The notes under the pieces were generated by a model, which worked only from the letters and a program-made list of their open reading frames with translations, made no database searches and was not told the origin of the DNA. The translations under genes were made by a program, and so were the position numbers. Positions 1 through 8,387 of a DNA stretch of 52,266 nucleotides are shown here, in pieces (position 1 is the stretch's first letter; every line of letters begins with the position of its first letter). Origin of the DNA: Nocardia amikacinitolerans NBRC 108937 (GTDB lineage: Bacteria; Actinomycetota; Actinomycetes; Mycobacteriales; Mycobacteriaceae); assembly GCF_001612615.1 (NCBI RefSeq), contig NZ_BDAU01000024.1, positions 1 to 52,266 of the forward strand. The letters run 5' to 3'.

Positions 1-136
1 GAAAGCCGAGCACCGCGAAACTCGGCGCCAACCCTAGGCACACGCCCACCGGAGCCCCTGCGCCTGCCCGCAACGCTGCGCCAAGGGTTGAACCCTCGGT
101 GCAGCACCGGAGTTCGCGCATCACCTCTCGGCGCAC

Positions 137-1366
137 TCAGCCCGAGAACGCCGGAAGCCACTGCACAGGTGACGTCTCGCGAATATGAACCAGCACGTCG
201 AACGCGCCCGCCAGCGACGGCACGCTGATGTACGCCTCGGCGTCCTTCGCCGGGTCGTAGATCCCGCTGATCGTGCGCAGCTCGGCCGGGGCGTGGCGCC
301 ATGCGTCCACCAATTCGGTTGCCGCCGTGCGCAAATCGACAGAGAACGCCAGCAGGCCCACTTCGCCGAGCAGCGCGTCAACCAGCTCCGGCCGTGGCCG
401 CGGCGCCTGCGCCATCCCGAGATCGCCGTGGTGGAATCCGATGGCGACGGCGACGTAGTCCGTGCCGAAGTGATCGCGCAGGTGGGCGCCCGTCCCGCGG
501 AACTCGCCCGCGGCCGAGCCGACGCCGAGCGCCTGCGCGCTGACGTGGGCGATCCCGTCCCAGTACGCGATCTTCGCGCCGGTCTCGCGCTGCCATTCGA
601 TGACGCGCTCGGCCGACGGCCGCTCGTCGCGGGCGAAGCCGCCCTGCCCGGCGACGCTGTGCTCGTGGAACTCGACGATCAGTCGCGCGTGTGCGCGTGC
701 CGTGCGGTGCTCTTCGGTGTCGGGCAGTCCGTCGAGCAGAGCGAACGCGTCGCGGGCGTGTTCGGCGAACGGCCGTCCGGGGTGAATGCCTTGGTGGCGC
801 TGGACGTGCTCATCGATCTGGTGCGCGGTGCGGATCGGGTTCAGGTGGGATTCGGCACGCGCCAGCCGATCCGGTGCGACCCGGCGCAGATAGTCCAGCA
901 CCGCGTCGTAGTCGGAGGCCTCCGCATGCGGCGGTTCGACGCCGAAGACGCGGATCGGATCGTCCGGATGCTGCTGATTGAAAAGCCTGATCCAGCCCAG
1001 CGTTTCGACCATCTCGACCGTCCGCAGCGGCCGCCACGCCCCGGCCAGCGCGGTTTCCGGATCGCCCGCCCCGGTGCGGACGTACTCGTCGAGGCGTTCG
1101 CCGGAACGCGCGCTGTCCTGAATCGCCAACGCGCGGAACCCGTGCCGTTCGACGAGCGCGCGGAAGAGCCGCTCCCGCACGCCGTAGGTCTGCCGGGAGA
1201 ACCTGGTCGACTCGCCGAGCCCGACGATCGTCGCCGAGCCGAGGGTCCCGACGAGTTCGTCGAGATCCGGCCCGACGACGCCCGGCTCGGTGTTCGCCAC
1301 GGGGCGTGCGGTGGTGCGCAGCCAGGCCGCCAGTTCGGCGGAGGCGATGCTGGATGCAGAAGTCAC
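137..1366 (-). CDS. Erythromycin esterase family protein, altered active site
   Basis: Predicted 409-residue member of the erythromycin esterase (EreA/EreC-like) family. The GTG start at 1366 is preceded by GGGAGGA at good spacing; an in-frame ATG further upstream lacks such a site. The family signature GLGES is seen at about residues 49-53, but the usual THG that follows is here TRF, so the expected catalytic histidine is an arginine (about residue 55). The usual AIE-type acidic motif reads AIQDS (81-85). Ere enzymes open the macrolide lactone by hydrolysis; with these substitutions macrolide esterase activity is doubtful and another hydrolytic or non-enzymatic role is possible. It stands alone, followed at 79 bases by the next minus-strand gene's 3' end side. 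Family call is fairly sure, activity is not. Confidence 0.8.
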   Translation of the reverse strand: MTSASSIASAELAAWLRTTARPVANTEPGVVGPDLDELVGTLGSATIVGLGESTRFSRQTYGVRERLFRALVERHGFRALAIQDSARSGERLDEYVRTGAGDPETALAGAWRPLRTVEMVETLGWIRLFNQQHPDDPIRVFGVEPPHAEASDYDAVLDYLRRVAPDRLARAESHLNPIRTAHQIDEHVQRHQGIHPGRPFAEHARDAFALLDGLPDTEEHRTARAHARLIVEFHEHSVAGQGGFARDERPSAERVIEWQRETGAKIAYWDGIAHVSAQALGVGSAAGEFRGTGAHLRDHFGTDYVAVAIGFHHGDLGMAQAPRPRPELVDALLGEVGLLAFSVDLRTAATELVDAWRHAPAELRTISGIYDPAKDAEAYISVPSLAGAFDVLVHIRETSPVQWLPAFSG

Positions 1367-1445
1367 TGTTCCTCCCGGAGTTCGCGTTCTGCCGCCAGCC
1401 TCATACATCAAGCATTGTTGAGGTCAAGCGCTCCGGGAAAAGGGA

Positions 1446-2552
1446 TTACAACGTCGTACGCATCAACACCACGTTGTACTGACTGTGCACCGTCGTCATG
1501 AAGTACAGATCGCGCCCGGTCTGATACGGGAAGATCGACGGCGCGTAGGCCGACGGCAGCTCCCTCGAATCGATCAATACCTCCGGCTCGCTCCACGGCC
1601 CCTCGGGCGAAGAGGCCCGCCGCATCACGACCGAATTGAACGGGTCGGTGGTCAGCGAGATGTACTGGCCCAGATAGTCGTTCCACATGACCGACAGTTC
1701 GCCGACGCCGCCCATGATCGGCGCCGCCGCGTTGACGTCGTTCTTGCGCCAGCCTTCGCCGTCCCAGTACTCGTACTCGCCGAGGTTCTGGATGTCGTGC
1801 TCGCGCACCCGGGCGATGAACGCGGCGTTGTCGCGTCCGGAGGGTGTGCCGTACTCGTAGACGTATCCGCCGCTCTTCAGGAAGGCGTTCATCTGGAAGT
1901 TGGCGTTGCCGCCCTCGTTCGGGCGCCGGGTGTGCCCGAGATCGGCCCAGGTCTCACCGTTGTCGGCGGAAGCGGCCAGGCCCGAGTAATTGGTGGTCCA
2001 CTCGCCGACGTTGTCCCAGGTCTTCACCGACATCAAGCTCATGTACTGGACGCCGTCGACCGAGATACCCGCGGTGGGAATGCGGCTGATTTCGATGAAC
2101 GGAATCTTCGGGCTCGGAATGAGATCGCGCGCCTGCCCGAAGACATCGCGCACCGCGCTGTCGAAATAGATGCCGTTGGCGGGGTCCTTGGTATTGCTGC
2201 GCACCAGGATGTTGCTGCGCCAGGCCCACATGCTGCCCGCGAGCAGGTTGGGAAAGCCGAGTCCGGCGGTATCGCCGAACGCGGTCAGCATCTCGCCGTG
2301 GCCGTTGTCCCACATGATGCCCAGATCGGTGCCGAGCACGTTGTAGGTCTGGGTGTTGTTGGGGCTCGCCATGCCGGTCACCTGGAACACCGCTCGGCTT
2401 CGACCGGCCAGATTCGGCAGGCCGGTGGTGCCGTTGAGCACCGGAATCGGGTTGATCGCGTTTGGGTTTGCCGTGGCGGGGGTAGTTGCCGTGAGAAGCA
2501 AGGCCGTGCCACCCGCCAGAGTCGAAAGCAGGATTCTTGCGGTCTTGTTCAA
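1446..2552 (-). CDS. Secreted DUF4185 protein, possible D-arabinan hydrolase
   Basis: Predicted 368-residue exported protein. The start is a TTG at 2552 with GGAGGG upstream; it gives a signal peptide of about 28 residues (KTAR basic start, hydrophobic core, TATA-NP cleavage region). The rest matches the DUF4185 pattern: GTDLGIMWD, TAFGDTAG, ADNGETWADLG and a C-terminal SAYAPSIFPYQTG block, as in five-bladed-propeller-like glycosidase families. DUF4185 members of mycobacteria have been described as endo-D-arabinanases (GH183, from memory), which would suit an organism with arabinogalactan in its wall. The substrate here is inferred. It follows the crotonase gene on the same strand across a 143-base gap, so it may have its own promoter. 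Confidence 0.82.
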   Translation of the reverse strand: MNKTARILLSTLAGGTALLLTATTPATANPNAINPIPVLNGTTGLPNLAGRSRAVFQVTGMASPNNTQTYNVLGTDLGIMWDNGHGEMLTAFGDTAGLGFPNLLAGSMWAWRSNILVRSNTKDPANGIYFDSAVRDVFGQARDLIPSPKIPFIEISRIPTAGISVDGVQYMSLMSVKTWDNVGEWTTNYSGLAASADNGETWADLGHTRRPNEGGNANFQMNAFLKSGGYVYEYGTPSGRDNAAFIARVREHDIQNLGEYEYWDGEGWRKNDVNAAAPIMGGVGELSVMWNDYLGQYISLTTDPFNSVVMRRASSPEGPWSEPEVLIDSRELPSAYAPSIFPYQTGRDLYFMTTVHSQYNVVLMRTTL

Positions 2553-2695
2553 AGTCGTGGGCCCTCCGGGTCTCGCCGAAACAGGCCCCGACACACCACC
2601 CCCCGATGTGTTCCGAAGCACATTTCGAATGGCTGGCAAATCGACCGAAATGCTAGCAGTCGAACCGGGGAAATTGGTGGCTTGCGATCTTGTCC

Positions 2696-3472
2696 CTACG
2701 AATTGTTGCTTTCGTTGTGCGATCTTCCATCTCGCTTCATGGCCAAGCGCAGTATCAACGGCAGCTGCGTCGCGCGCTCGATTCCGAAGGTGCGCCGGGC
2801 CGACGCGTGCCATGACCGCTCGAAGAGCCGCTTGGCGCCCGCGACCGCGTGCGGCGAGCGTGCCGCGATGCGTTCGGCCAGCTTCTCGGCGGCCGCCAGC
2901 GGGTCGGCGGTCACCTCGGTGATCAGGCCGATGCGCTCCGCGTAGGCGGCGTCGACCACATCCGCGGTCATGGTCAACAGCAGCGCCTTGTCGATGCCGA
3001 TCAACCGGGAAAGGGTCGCCGCGCCGGTCATATCCGGGACCAGGCCGTGCTTGGCCTCCATCACCGAGAACTCCGAGTCGGGCGTGGCGAAGCGAACGTC
3101 GGCCGCCAGCGCGATCTGCAGTCCGCCGCCGAAACAGCGACCGTGCACCGCCGCGATGACCGGAACTTCCAGTCGCCGCCAGGCCCAGCAGGCCTCCTGA
3201 AACGTGTTGGTGCCGCGCCACGGCAGCGGCACGAAATTGAGCGCGCCCGCGAGCGGGTCCTTGGTCGCTTTGGCGACGTCCAAGCCGCTGCTGAAGCTGG
3301 GGCCGTTGCCGGACAGGATCACGGCGCGGACGTCCTTGCGTTTCGCGACCGTGCGCGCGGCGTCGACCAAGCCCTCGAGCATCCCGATGGTCAGGCCGTT
3401 GTGCTTGTCCGGCCGGTTGAGGTTCACGTAGGCGCGGTCGCCGTCGAACCGGAGCGCGATGTGGGAGTCCAT
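2696..3472 (-). CDS. Enoyl-CoA hydratase/crotonase family protein
   Basis: 258-residue crotonase-fold protein. The oxyanion-hole segments are visible: SGNGPSFSSGLDV (about residues 54-66) and HGRCFGGGLQIALAADVRFA (about 110-130), followed by the SEFSVMEAKHGLVPD segment where the catalytic acid of hydratases usually lies (Glu in the E-x-K-x-G-L pattern). The family hydrates or isomerises enoyl-CoA thioesters in beta-oxidation and related pathways. The ATG at 3472 has only a weak ribosome site. The gene is divergent from the thiolase operon, and the perfect palindrome at 3551-3576 lies between them, so both are probably controlled by one TetR-type regulator. Confidence 0.88.
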   Translation of the reverse strand: MDSHIALRFDGDRAYVNLNRPDKHNGLTIGMLEGLVDAARTVAKRKDVRAVILSGNGPSFSSGLDVAKATKDPLAGALNFVPLPWRGTNTFQEACWAWRRLEVPVIAAVHGRCFGGGLQIALAADVRFATPDSEFSVMEAKHGLVPDMTGAATLSRLIGIDKALLLTMTADVVDAAYAERIGLITEVTADPLAAAEKLAERIAARSPHAVAGAKRLFERSWHASARRTFGIERATQLPLILRLAMKRDGRSHNESNNS

Positions 3473-3550
3473 GGCCAGATCTTACTCGCGAGTCAGTTCT
3501 TGTCCACGGGCTATTGCCCTGGTCGGAGGGGTCTGCTTCAATCGAAATCA

Positions 3551-3576
3551 AGTTACCGTCAATGTTGACGGTAACT
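3551..3576. promoter_or_regulatory. Perfect palindromic operator (12-bp arms)
   Basis: AGTTACCGTCAA, a 2-base TG centre, then TTGACGGTAACT: every base of the arms pairs. It lies between divergent lipid genes, 19 bases before the thiolase ATG, where a bound repressor would block both directions. The third gene of the plus-strand operon encodes a TetR-type regulator, the natural candidate binder. The AGTTACC half-site recurs in the etfD promoter palindrome (38144-38163). Confidence 0.75.
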
Positions 3577-3595
3577 GGAGTGAAGCGGAGGAACA

Positions 3596-5128
3596 ATGCT
3601 GCCAGCCGGAATGGATCCGCGGACGCCGGTGCTCGTCGGCGTCGGGCAGGTCGTGCACAGGACGGGGGAGCCGGGGCTGCCCGGCCCGGTCGAACTCGCC
3701 ACCGAATCGCTGCGCCGGGCGGGCGCGGACAGCGGCACCGGTGATCGGCTGCTGCGCGCCGCCGATCTGGTCGCCGCGGTCGCGCCGGTCAGCAAGCCAT
3801 ATCCGGATCTTGGTGCGCTGGTGGCGGCCGAACTAGGTGCCGCGCCGAAGCGCACGATGCAGTCCGTGCGATTCGGTGGTGACGCGCCGCAGCGGCTGCT
3901 CAACACGGTCGCGCAGGCCATTGCCGACGGGCGGTCCGAGGTCGCCCTCATCACCGGCGCCGAGTCCGTGGCCTCGTGGAACGCCGCGACGCGAGCGGGA
4001 ACCGCGCCCGGCTGGCCTGAGCAGTCCGAGGATGTCGCGCCGACCGAGGTGATCGGCTCGGACAAGGCGCCCAACTCAGAGATGGAGACCGCGGCCGGGC
4101 TGTGGGGTCCTGTCTACTTCTACGCGCTGATGGAGACCGCCCTGCGCGGCAGGCTAGGGCTGAGCGAGGACGCGCACCGCGAGCGGATCGGCGGACTGTG
4201 GTCGCGCTTGTCGGCGGTGGCCGCGAAGAACCCCTACGCCTGGCTGCCCGCCGAGCAGACGGTCGCCGATCTGGTGACGCCCTCGTCGAGCAACCGGCTG
4301 GTGTCGACCCCGTACCCGAAACTGCTGGTCGCGAACCTGTCCGTCGATCTCGGCGCGGGACTGATCGTGTGCAGCGCGGCCGCCGCCGACGCCGCGGGAG
4401 TCCCGCGCGATTGGTGGGTCTTCCCGCACGGCGGCGCGACCGCGACGGACGTCTGGTTCGTCTCCGAGCGCGCCGACATGAGCGCATCGCCCGCGATCGC
4501 GGCGGCGGGCCGGTCCGCGCTCGGCGCGGCGGGCATCGGCATCGACGATGTCGCGCACGTCGACCTGTACTCCTGCTTCCCCGTCGCGGTGCAGGTCGCC
4601 GCGGAGGCGCTCGGTCTGCCGATCGACGACCCTGCGCGGCCGCTCTCGGTCACCGGCGGGCTGACTTTCGCGGGCGGGCCGGGCAACAACTACGCGACGC
4701 ACTCGATCGCTACCCTCGCCACGCGGCTGCGCGAGGATCCCGGCTCTTACGGTCTGGCGACCGCGCTCGGCTGGTACATCACCAAGCACGGCGTCGGCGT
4801 CTACTCGACTCGCCCGCCCGCCAACCTGTTTCGCGCGGTCGAGGCCGAGGTACCAGACGCGCGTCGCGAGACCGCTCCCGGCTACACCGGCCCGGCGACC
4901 ATCGAGGCCTACACCGTCGCCTACCGCAAGGGCCCCGCGCCGGAGCACGCCGACGAACCCGAGGCGGTGGTGATCAGCGCGCTGAATCCGACGGGCGCAC
5001 GCATACTTGTTCGGGTTTCCGACGCCGAGACCATCGCGGCGTTCACCGACGGCGATCCGATCGGCGCGAGCGCCCAGATCACCGCCGCCGACCAGCTCAC
5101 CCTGCGCACCGAGAGGACCCTCCGATGA
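3596..5128 (+). CDS. Thiolase-like protein (acetyl-CoA acetyltransferase family)
   Basis: 510-residue thiolase-superfamily protein with an extra C-terminal domain of about 90 residues (from about 415), as in the mycobacterial thiolase-like protein TLP1, where this part is an OB-like fold. ATG 3596 follows GCGGAGGAACA. Thiolase landmarks are PVLVGVGQ near the start, VDLYSCFPVAVQ (about 322-333) and GGLTFAGGPGNNY (about 352-364). The position that normally carries the nucleophilic cysteine (C-x-SG) reads RFGGDAP, and the GHP/GATG histidine motif is replaced by GGPGNN, so classic thiolysis is doubtful; it may bind CoA esters or use a different mechanism. The stop overlaps the next ATG (ATGA), indicating translational coupling to the enoyl-CoA hydratase. 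Confidence 0.85.
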   Translation: MLPAGMDPRTPVLVGVGQVVHRTGEPGLPGPVELATESLRRAGADSGTGDRLLRAADLVAAVAPVSKPYPDLGALVAAELGAAPKRTMQSVRFGGDAPQRLLNTVAQAIADGRSEVALITGAESVASWNAATRAGTAPGWPEQSEDVAPTEVIGSDKAPNSEMETAAGLWGPVYFYALMETALRGRLGLSEDAHRERIGGLWSRLSAVAAKNPYAWLPAEQTVADLVTPSSSNRLVSTPYPKLLVANLSVDLGAGLIVCSAAAADAAGVPRDWWVFPHGGATATDVWFVSERADMSASPAIAAAGRSALGAAGIGIDDVAHVDLYSCFPVAVQVAAEALGLPIDDPARPLSVTGGLTFAGGPGNNYATHSIATLATRLREDPGSYGLATALGWYITKHGVGVYSTRPPANLFRAVEAEVPDARRETAPGYTGPATIEAYTVAYRKGPAPEHADEPEAVVISALNPTGARILVRVSDAETIAAFTDGDPIGASAQITAADQLTLRTERTLR

Positions 5129-5889
5129 CCGACCAGGTACTCGTCGAACGCCGCGACGCGATCACGCTGTTGACTGTCAACCGGCCCGAGGCACGCAATG
5201 CGATCGATCTCGCCACCGCGCAGGCCATCGAAGCGGCCGTCGACGAATTCGAGGCCGACGCCGACGCGCGCGTGCTGGTGCTGACCGGCGCGGGCGGAAC
5301 CTTCAGCGCGGGAATGGATCTCGTCGCGGCGTCGAAGGGCGAGATGCCGATGACACAGCGCCGCGGCCCGCTCGGTATCGCGGCGAAACCGCCCGCCAAG
5401 CCGATGATCTCGGCCGTCGAGGGTTTCGCGCTCGCGGGTGGTTTCGAGCTGGCGCTCTCGGGCGATCTGATCGTCGCGGCGCGGGACGCGCAGTTCGGAA
5501 TCCCCGAGGTGAAGCGGGGTCTGGTGGCCGCGGGCGGCGGTGTTCTCCGGCTGACCCAGCGCCTGCCGCGCCCCATCGCGGCCGAGCTCGCGCTGACCGG
5601 CGGCCGCATCGGCGCCGAGCGGCTGTATCAGCTCGGGCTGGTCAACCGGGTCACCGAGCCGGGCGCCGCGCTGTCGAGCGCGCTGGAGCTGGCCGCCGAA
5701 ATCGTCGCGGCCGCACCGCTTTCCGTTGCCGCGAGCAAGCGCATCATCGACGAGTCGCCGGACTGGACGGTGGCCGAGGCGTTCGCCAAGCAGGGTGAGA
5801 TTGCGCTGCCCGCGCTGTTCTCCAAGGACGCCGCCGAGGGTGCGCTGGCGTTCGCGCAGAAGCGCGAACCGAAGTGGCGGGGGCGCTGA
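5125..5889 (+). CDS. Enoyl-CoA hydratase/crotonase family protein
   Basis: 254-residue crotonase. It starts in the ATGA overlap with the thiolase-like gene. Seen: VNRPEARNAID (18-28), LTGAGGTFSAGMDL (52-65), EGFALAGGFELALSGDLIVAA (92-112) and FGIPEVKRGLVAAGG, i.e. both oxyanion-hole loops and a Glu in the EVKRGL position usual for hydratases. The C-terminal LFSKDAAEGALAFAQKREPKWRG matches the family end, so the protein is complete. It probably acts with the upstream thiolase-like protein on a CoA-thioester intermediate; the substrate cannot be read from sequence. Confidence 0.9.
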   Translation: MTDQVLVERRDAITLLTVNRPEARNAIDLATAQAIEAAVDEFEADADARVLVLTGAGGTFSAGMDLVAASKGEMPMTQRRGPLGIAAKPPAKPMISAVEGFALAGGFELALSGDLIVAARDAQFGIPEVKRGLVAAGGGVLRLTQRLPRPIAAELALTGGRIGAERLYQLGLVNRVTEPGAALSSALELAAEIVAAAPLSVAASKRIIDESPDWTVAEAFAKQGEIALPALFSKDAAEGALAFAQKREPKWRGR

Positions 5890-5893
5890 CCCG

Positions 5894-6535
5894 ATGACGG
5901 AACGCGTCCGGGAGACGCAGGCGCAGCGCCGCGCGCGGATGCGCACCCGGCTCCTGGACGCGGCGATCGAGAGCTTGGTCGAGGTCGGTTACGCGGGCAC
6001 GACGACGCTCGAGGTGCAGAACCGCGCCGGAGTACCGCGCGGCACGTTGCAGCACCACTTCCCGACCAAGCCGGACCTGCTCGCCGGTGCCGTCGAACAT
6101 CTTGCGGCGCGCCGATTGGCCCAGCTGACAACCGAATTCACGGCGATCCCCGAGGACGTCGATCGGCTGGCGACCGCCGTCGAGCTCACCATGCGCATGT
6201 TCAGCGGTTCGTCTTTCCTTGCCGCACTGGAGATCTGGGTCGGCGCCCGCACCGACGCGGAACTGCGTGCGGCCTTCCTGCCCTTGGAACAGCGCCTCTT
6301 CGAGCTGATGCACACCAGCATCCGCGACATCTTCCGCGCCGAGTTCCCCGACGATCCCCGGGTGCCGACGATCACCGAGTTCACCATCGAGATCATGACC
6401 GGCCTCGCCATGCGAGTGCTGTTGACGGGCAATGTGGAGCGAAACCGAATCCTGCAGCAGCGCTGGACCAATGCCGTCCGTGTCCTACTCGGCACGGCCC
6501 CGCCCGGCACCCTTCTCGACCCCCGCCCGGTGTGA
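5894..6535 (+). CDS. TetR/AcrR family transcriptional regulator
   Basis: 213-residue TetR-type repressor. The N-terminal helix-turn-helix is clear (about residues 15-60): RLLDAAIESLVEVGYAGTTT, then EVQNRAGVPRGTLQHHFPTK. The C-terminal part is a ligand-binding helical domain (SSFLAALEIWVGARTD is typical of regulators of lipid genes). It starts 5 bases after the crotonase stop and is the third gene of the operon, so it likely autoregulates by binding the palindrome at 3551-3576, with an acyl-CoA as a plausible effector. The last codons (CGCCCGGTGTGA) already resemble the minisatellite unit that follows, so its 3' end may have been overwritten by, or be the source of, the repeat. Confidence 0.9.
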   Translation: MTERVRETQAQRRARMRTRLLDAAIESLVEVGYAGTTTLEVQNRAGVPRGTLQHHFPTKPDLLAGAVEHLAARRLAQLTTEFTAIPEDVDRLATAVELTMRMFSGSSFLAALEIWVGARTDAELRAAFLPLEQRLFELMHTSIRDIFRAEFPDDPRVPTITEFTIEIMTGLAMRVLLTGNVERNRILQQRWTNAVRVLLGTAPPGTLLDPRPV

Positions 6536-6860
6536 ATGTCAGCCCGACCGAAGGTTCCCGCGCTGGGTCCGGCCTGGCCACCCGCCCGCTGTGAAGTCCG
6601 CCCGACCGATGCCCCGCCGCGCTGGGTCCGGCCTGGCCGCCCGCCTGCTGTGAAGTCCGCCCGACTGAAGGTGCCCGCCGCGCTGGGTCCGGCTTGGACG
6701 GTCGCCTGCTGTGAAGTCCGCCCGACTGAAGGTGCCCGCCGCGCTGGGTCCGGCTTGGACGGTCGCCTGCTGTGAAGTCCGCCCGACTGAAGGTGCCCGC
6801 CGCGCTGGGTCCGGCTTGGACGGTCGCCCGCTGTGAAGTCAGCCCGACTGAAGGTGCCCC
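6532..6860. repeat. 59/61-bp minisatellite, 5.5 copies
   Basis: Head-to-tail copies start at 6532, 6591, 6650, 6711, 6772 and 6833 (partial). Each begins GTGAAGTC(C/A)GCCCGAC and contains CGCTGGGTCCGGC. The first two are 59 bp and more divergent; the next three are 61 bp and nearly identical. The first copy overlaps the TetR stop codon. The unit is not a multiple of three and carries stop codons, so it is not coding. Copy number may vary between strains. Confidence 0.93.
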
Positions 6861-6920
6861 CGAGCCAGCCAGACGGACCGGATGTCACCTTCGCTCGAAA
6901 TGTCACCCACGGTTGGGATC

Positions 6921-6941
6921 GACCGAAGGCGGCCTTCGGTC
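6921..6941. terminator. Hairpin between convergent genes
   Basis: GACCGAAGG, loop CGG, CCTTCGGTC: nine perfect pairs. It lies between the TetR gene (plus) and the alpha/beta hydrolase (minus). There is no U-tract, as is common in actinobacteria, so it may end transcripts from either side. Confidence 0.5.
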
Positions 6942-6994
6942 GGACTGGGTGGGTGGCGGCCACATTCGGTCGGCGGCGGGTCAGCGGGTGTGCG

Positions 6995-7786
6995 CTACCT
7001 GCGGTGCGCATCCAGCTGGTCCAGTAGCAGCCGCGCGCAGCCTTCTGGGTCGTCGAAGTACGGCGAGTGCCCGCTGCCGCGCAGCGTGACGTGCTTGGCG
7101 TTGGGCAGTTCCGCGCGCGCCCTGCGGTGCTGGGTTGCATAGGTGAGCAGGATGTCGCGGTTGCCCCAGGCGACGGTGACGGGAATGTCTGCGAGCGCAC
7201 CGATTTCGGGCAGGCGGACGTCGGTGAAGGAGGCCAGCGCTTCGGCGAAACCGGTCGACTCGATCGCGCCCTCGGCGGTGCCGATCGCGACCTGCGCGTC
7301 CACCGCCCACGGCTTGCCGAAGATCAGGGACAGGAAGACGGTGCGGCCCGCGGCCGTGCCGAGGATCTTCGGGAGCAGCGGACGCAGAGTGCGCGCGAGA
7401 ACGACCGACTTGCCAAGCGACTGCTGGCACCACACCCGGCCCGCGGTGTCCCAGAATCCGGCCGGGGAGTACGCGGTGACCGAGCGGGCCAGCCCGCGCG
7501 CGCCCAGTTTCAATGCGATCAGCCCGCCCATCGAGTTGCCGCCGAGGTGCGGACGCTCGATGCCCTGCGCTGCGAGCCACTCGGCCAGCGCGTCGGTGAG
7601 TTCGTCGACGGTGGTGTGCGGCAACGGGTCCGAGCGACCGAAGCCGGGCAGATCGACGGCGATCACGTCGAAAGACGCGGCGAGCGTGTCGATGATCGGC
7701 CCCCAGATCTGCCAGCGGCTGCCGACGCCGTGCACCAGGACCAGCGGTTCGCCCGTGCCGACTCGGTGATGGTTCCACGCAGTCAT
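6995..7786 (-). CDS. Alpha/beta hydrolase
   Basis: 263-residue alpha/beta-hydrolase-fold enzyme with a full catalytic triad: nucleophile elbow GNSMGG with Ser85, Asp211 in WGNRD, and His240 in GSGHSPYFDDP; the oxyanion HG is at 19-20 (LVHGVGSRWQIW). The fold hydrolyses esters or C-C bonds; the substrate is unknown. ATG at 7786; upstream lies a perfect 9-bp inverted repeat (7800-7820) suggesting regulation by a TetR/MarR-type factor. It is divergent from the MazF-type toxin pair and convergent with the TetR gene across the minisatellite. Confidence 0.9.
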   Translation of the reverse strand: MTAWNHHRVGTGEPLVLVHGVGSRWQIWGPIIDTLAASFDVIAVDLPGFGRSDPLPHTTVDELTDALAEWLAAQGIERPHLGGNSMGGLIALKLGARGLARSVTAYSPAGFWDTAGRVWCQQSLGKSVVLARTLRPLLPKILGTAAGRTVFLSLIFGKPWAVDAQVAIGTAEGAIESTGFAEALASFTDVRLPEIGALADIPVTVAWGNRDILLTYATQHRRARAELPNAKHVTLRGSGHSPYFDDPEGCARLLLDQLDAHRR

Positions 7787-7799
7787 GCTCGTCCTTCGT

Positions 7800-7820
7800 C
7801 TGTTGGCGGTGCGCCAACAG
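7800..7820. promoter_or_regulatory. Inverted repeat operator candidate
   Basis: CTGTTGGCG, spacer GTG, CGCCAACAG: nine perfect pairs, 14 bases upstream of the hydrolase ATG and 59 bases from the antitoxin start. It could serve the hydrolase gene, the toxin pair, or both. Confidence 0.6.
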
Positions 7821-7878
7821 TATCAGGGCATCCGCGTTTCCGCTGGCAGAGTGCTCGTGCGCGGGTACGATAAATGGT

Positions 7879-8103
7879 ATGGCAACGCGTAAGGTCACCC
7901 TCTCGCTGGACGAGGCGGCCTGGTCGTTCGCGGAACAGGCGGCGGCCAGGGCGGGCATGTCGCCGTCGGCGTGGATTTCCAAGGCAGCGCGGCGGGAAGC
8001 GGTGCGCACGGGCGTCGGTCCGGTGACCGACGTGGCGGCGGAAGCCGCGGCCGACGAGGCGGAGCTGGCCGCCGCCGAGGAGGCGATGCGTGCGCAGGGG
8101 TGA
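7879..8103 (+). CDS. Antitoxin of a MazF-type pair
   Basis: 74-residue protein with a ribbon-helix-helix-like N-terminus (RKVTLSLDEAAWSFAEQAAARAGMSPSAWISKAARREA) and an acidic alanine-rich C-terminal tail (AADEAELAAAEEAMRAQG) suited to wrapping a toxin. ATG at 7879, 58 bases after an inverted repeat. The end overlaps the toxin start by 14 bases, the usual layout for a type II pair. Identity rests on the partner gene as much as on its own sequence. Confidence 0.78.
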   Translation: MATRKVTLSLDEAAWSFAEQAAARAGMSPSAWISKAARREAVRTGVGPVTDVAAEAAADEAELAAAEEAMRAQG

Positions 8104-8386
8104 ACTGTGGAGCTATCACCCGCACGGTTCGCCTCGGCGCCGTACCGTCGTGCTCATCAGCAGCGACGGCATCAACGACTCCCCACGGCAATGGCTGATC
8201 GCCGCCGAACTGCTCGACCAGGATCCGCAGGACATCCTCGCGGTCCAGGTGCCAGGGCGCGGCTGGGTGCACGCGGGCAATATCGGCCGCATCTATCGCG
8301 GCTGGCTCGCCGAGCGCATCGATGACATGGACGCCGAGGTGCTGGAACGGTTGGACACCGCGCTGCGCGCCGCGATGGACTTGTGA
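8090..8386 (+). CDS. MazF/PemK-type toxin
   Basis: 98-residue protein starting at GTG 8090, with GAGGAGG (8077-8083) placed inside the antitoxin gene. RRGELWSYHP at the start and RRRTVVLISSDGIND are the beta strands of the MazF/PemK fold (usual form: RGEIWWVDL...RPVLVVS). MazF toxins are endoribonucleases; the R in the second strand is present. Its C-terminus is helical (RIDDMDAEVLERLDTALRAAMDL). The stop overlaps a downstream GTG that opens a repetitive frame, judged below as probably non-coding. Confidence 0.8.
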   Translation: MRRGELWSYHPHGSPRRRTVVLISSDGINDSPRQWLIAAELLDQDPQDILAVQVPGRGWVHAGNIGRIYRGWLAERIDDMDAEVLERLDTALRAAMDL

Positions 8387-8387
8387 C

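Noticed and set aside
185..1501. Long plus-strand open frame opposite the erythromycin esterase family gene
   Set aside because: Shadow frame of a GC-rich gene; arginine/valine-rich composition without family motifs, while the minus strand shows a clear family and ribosome site.
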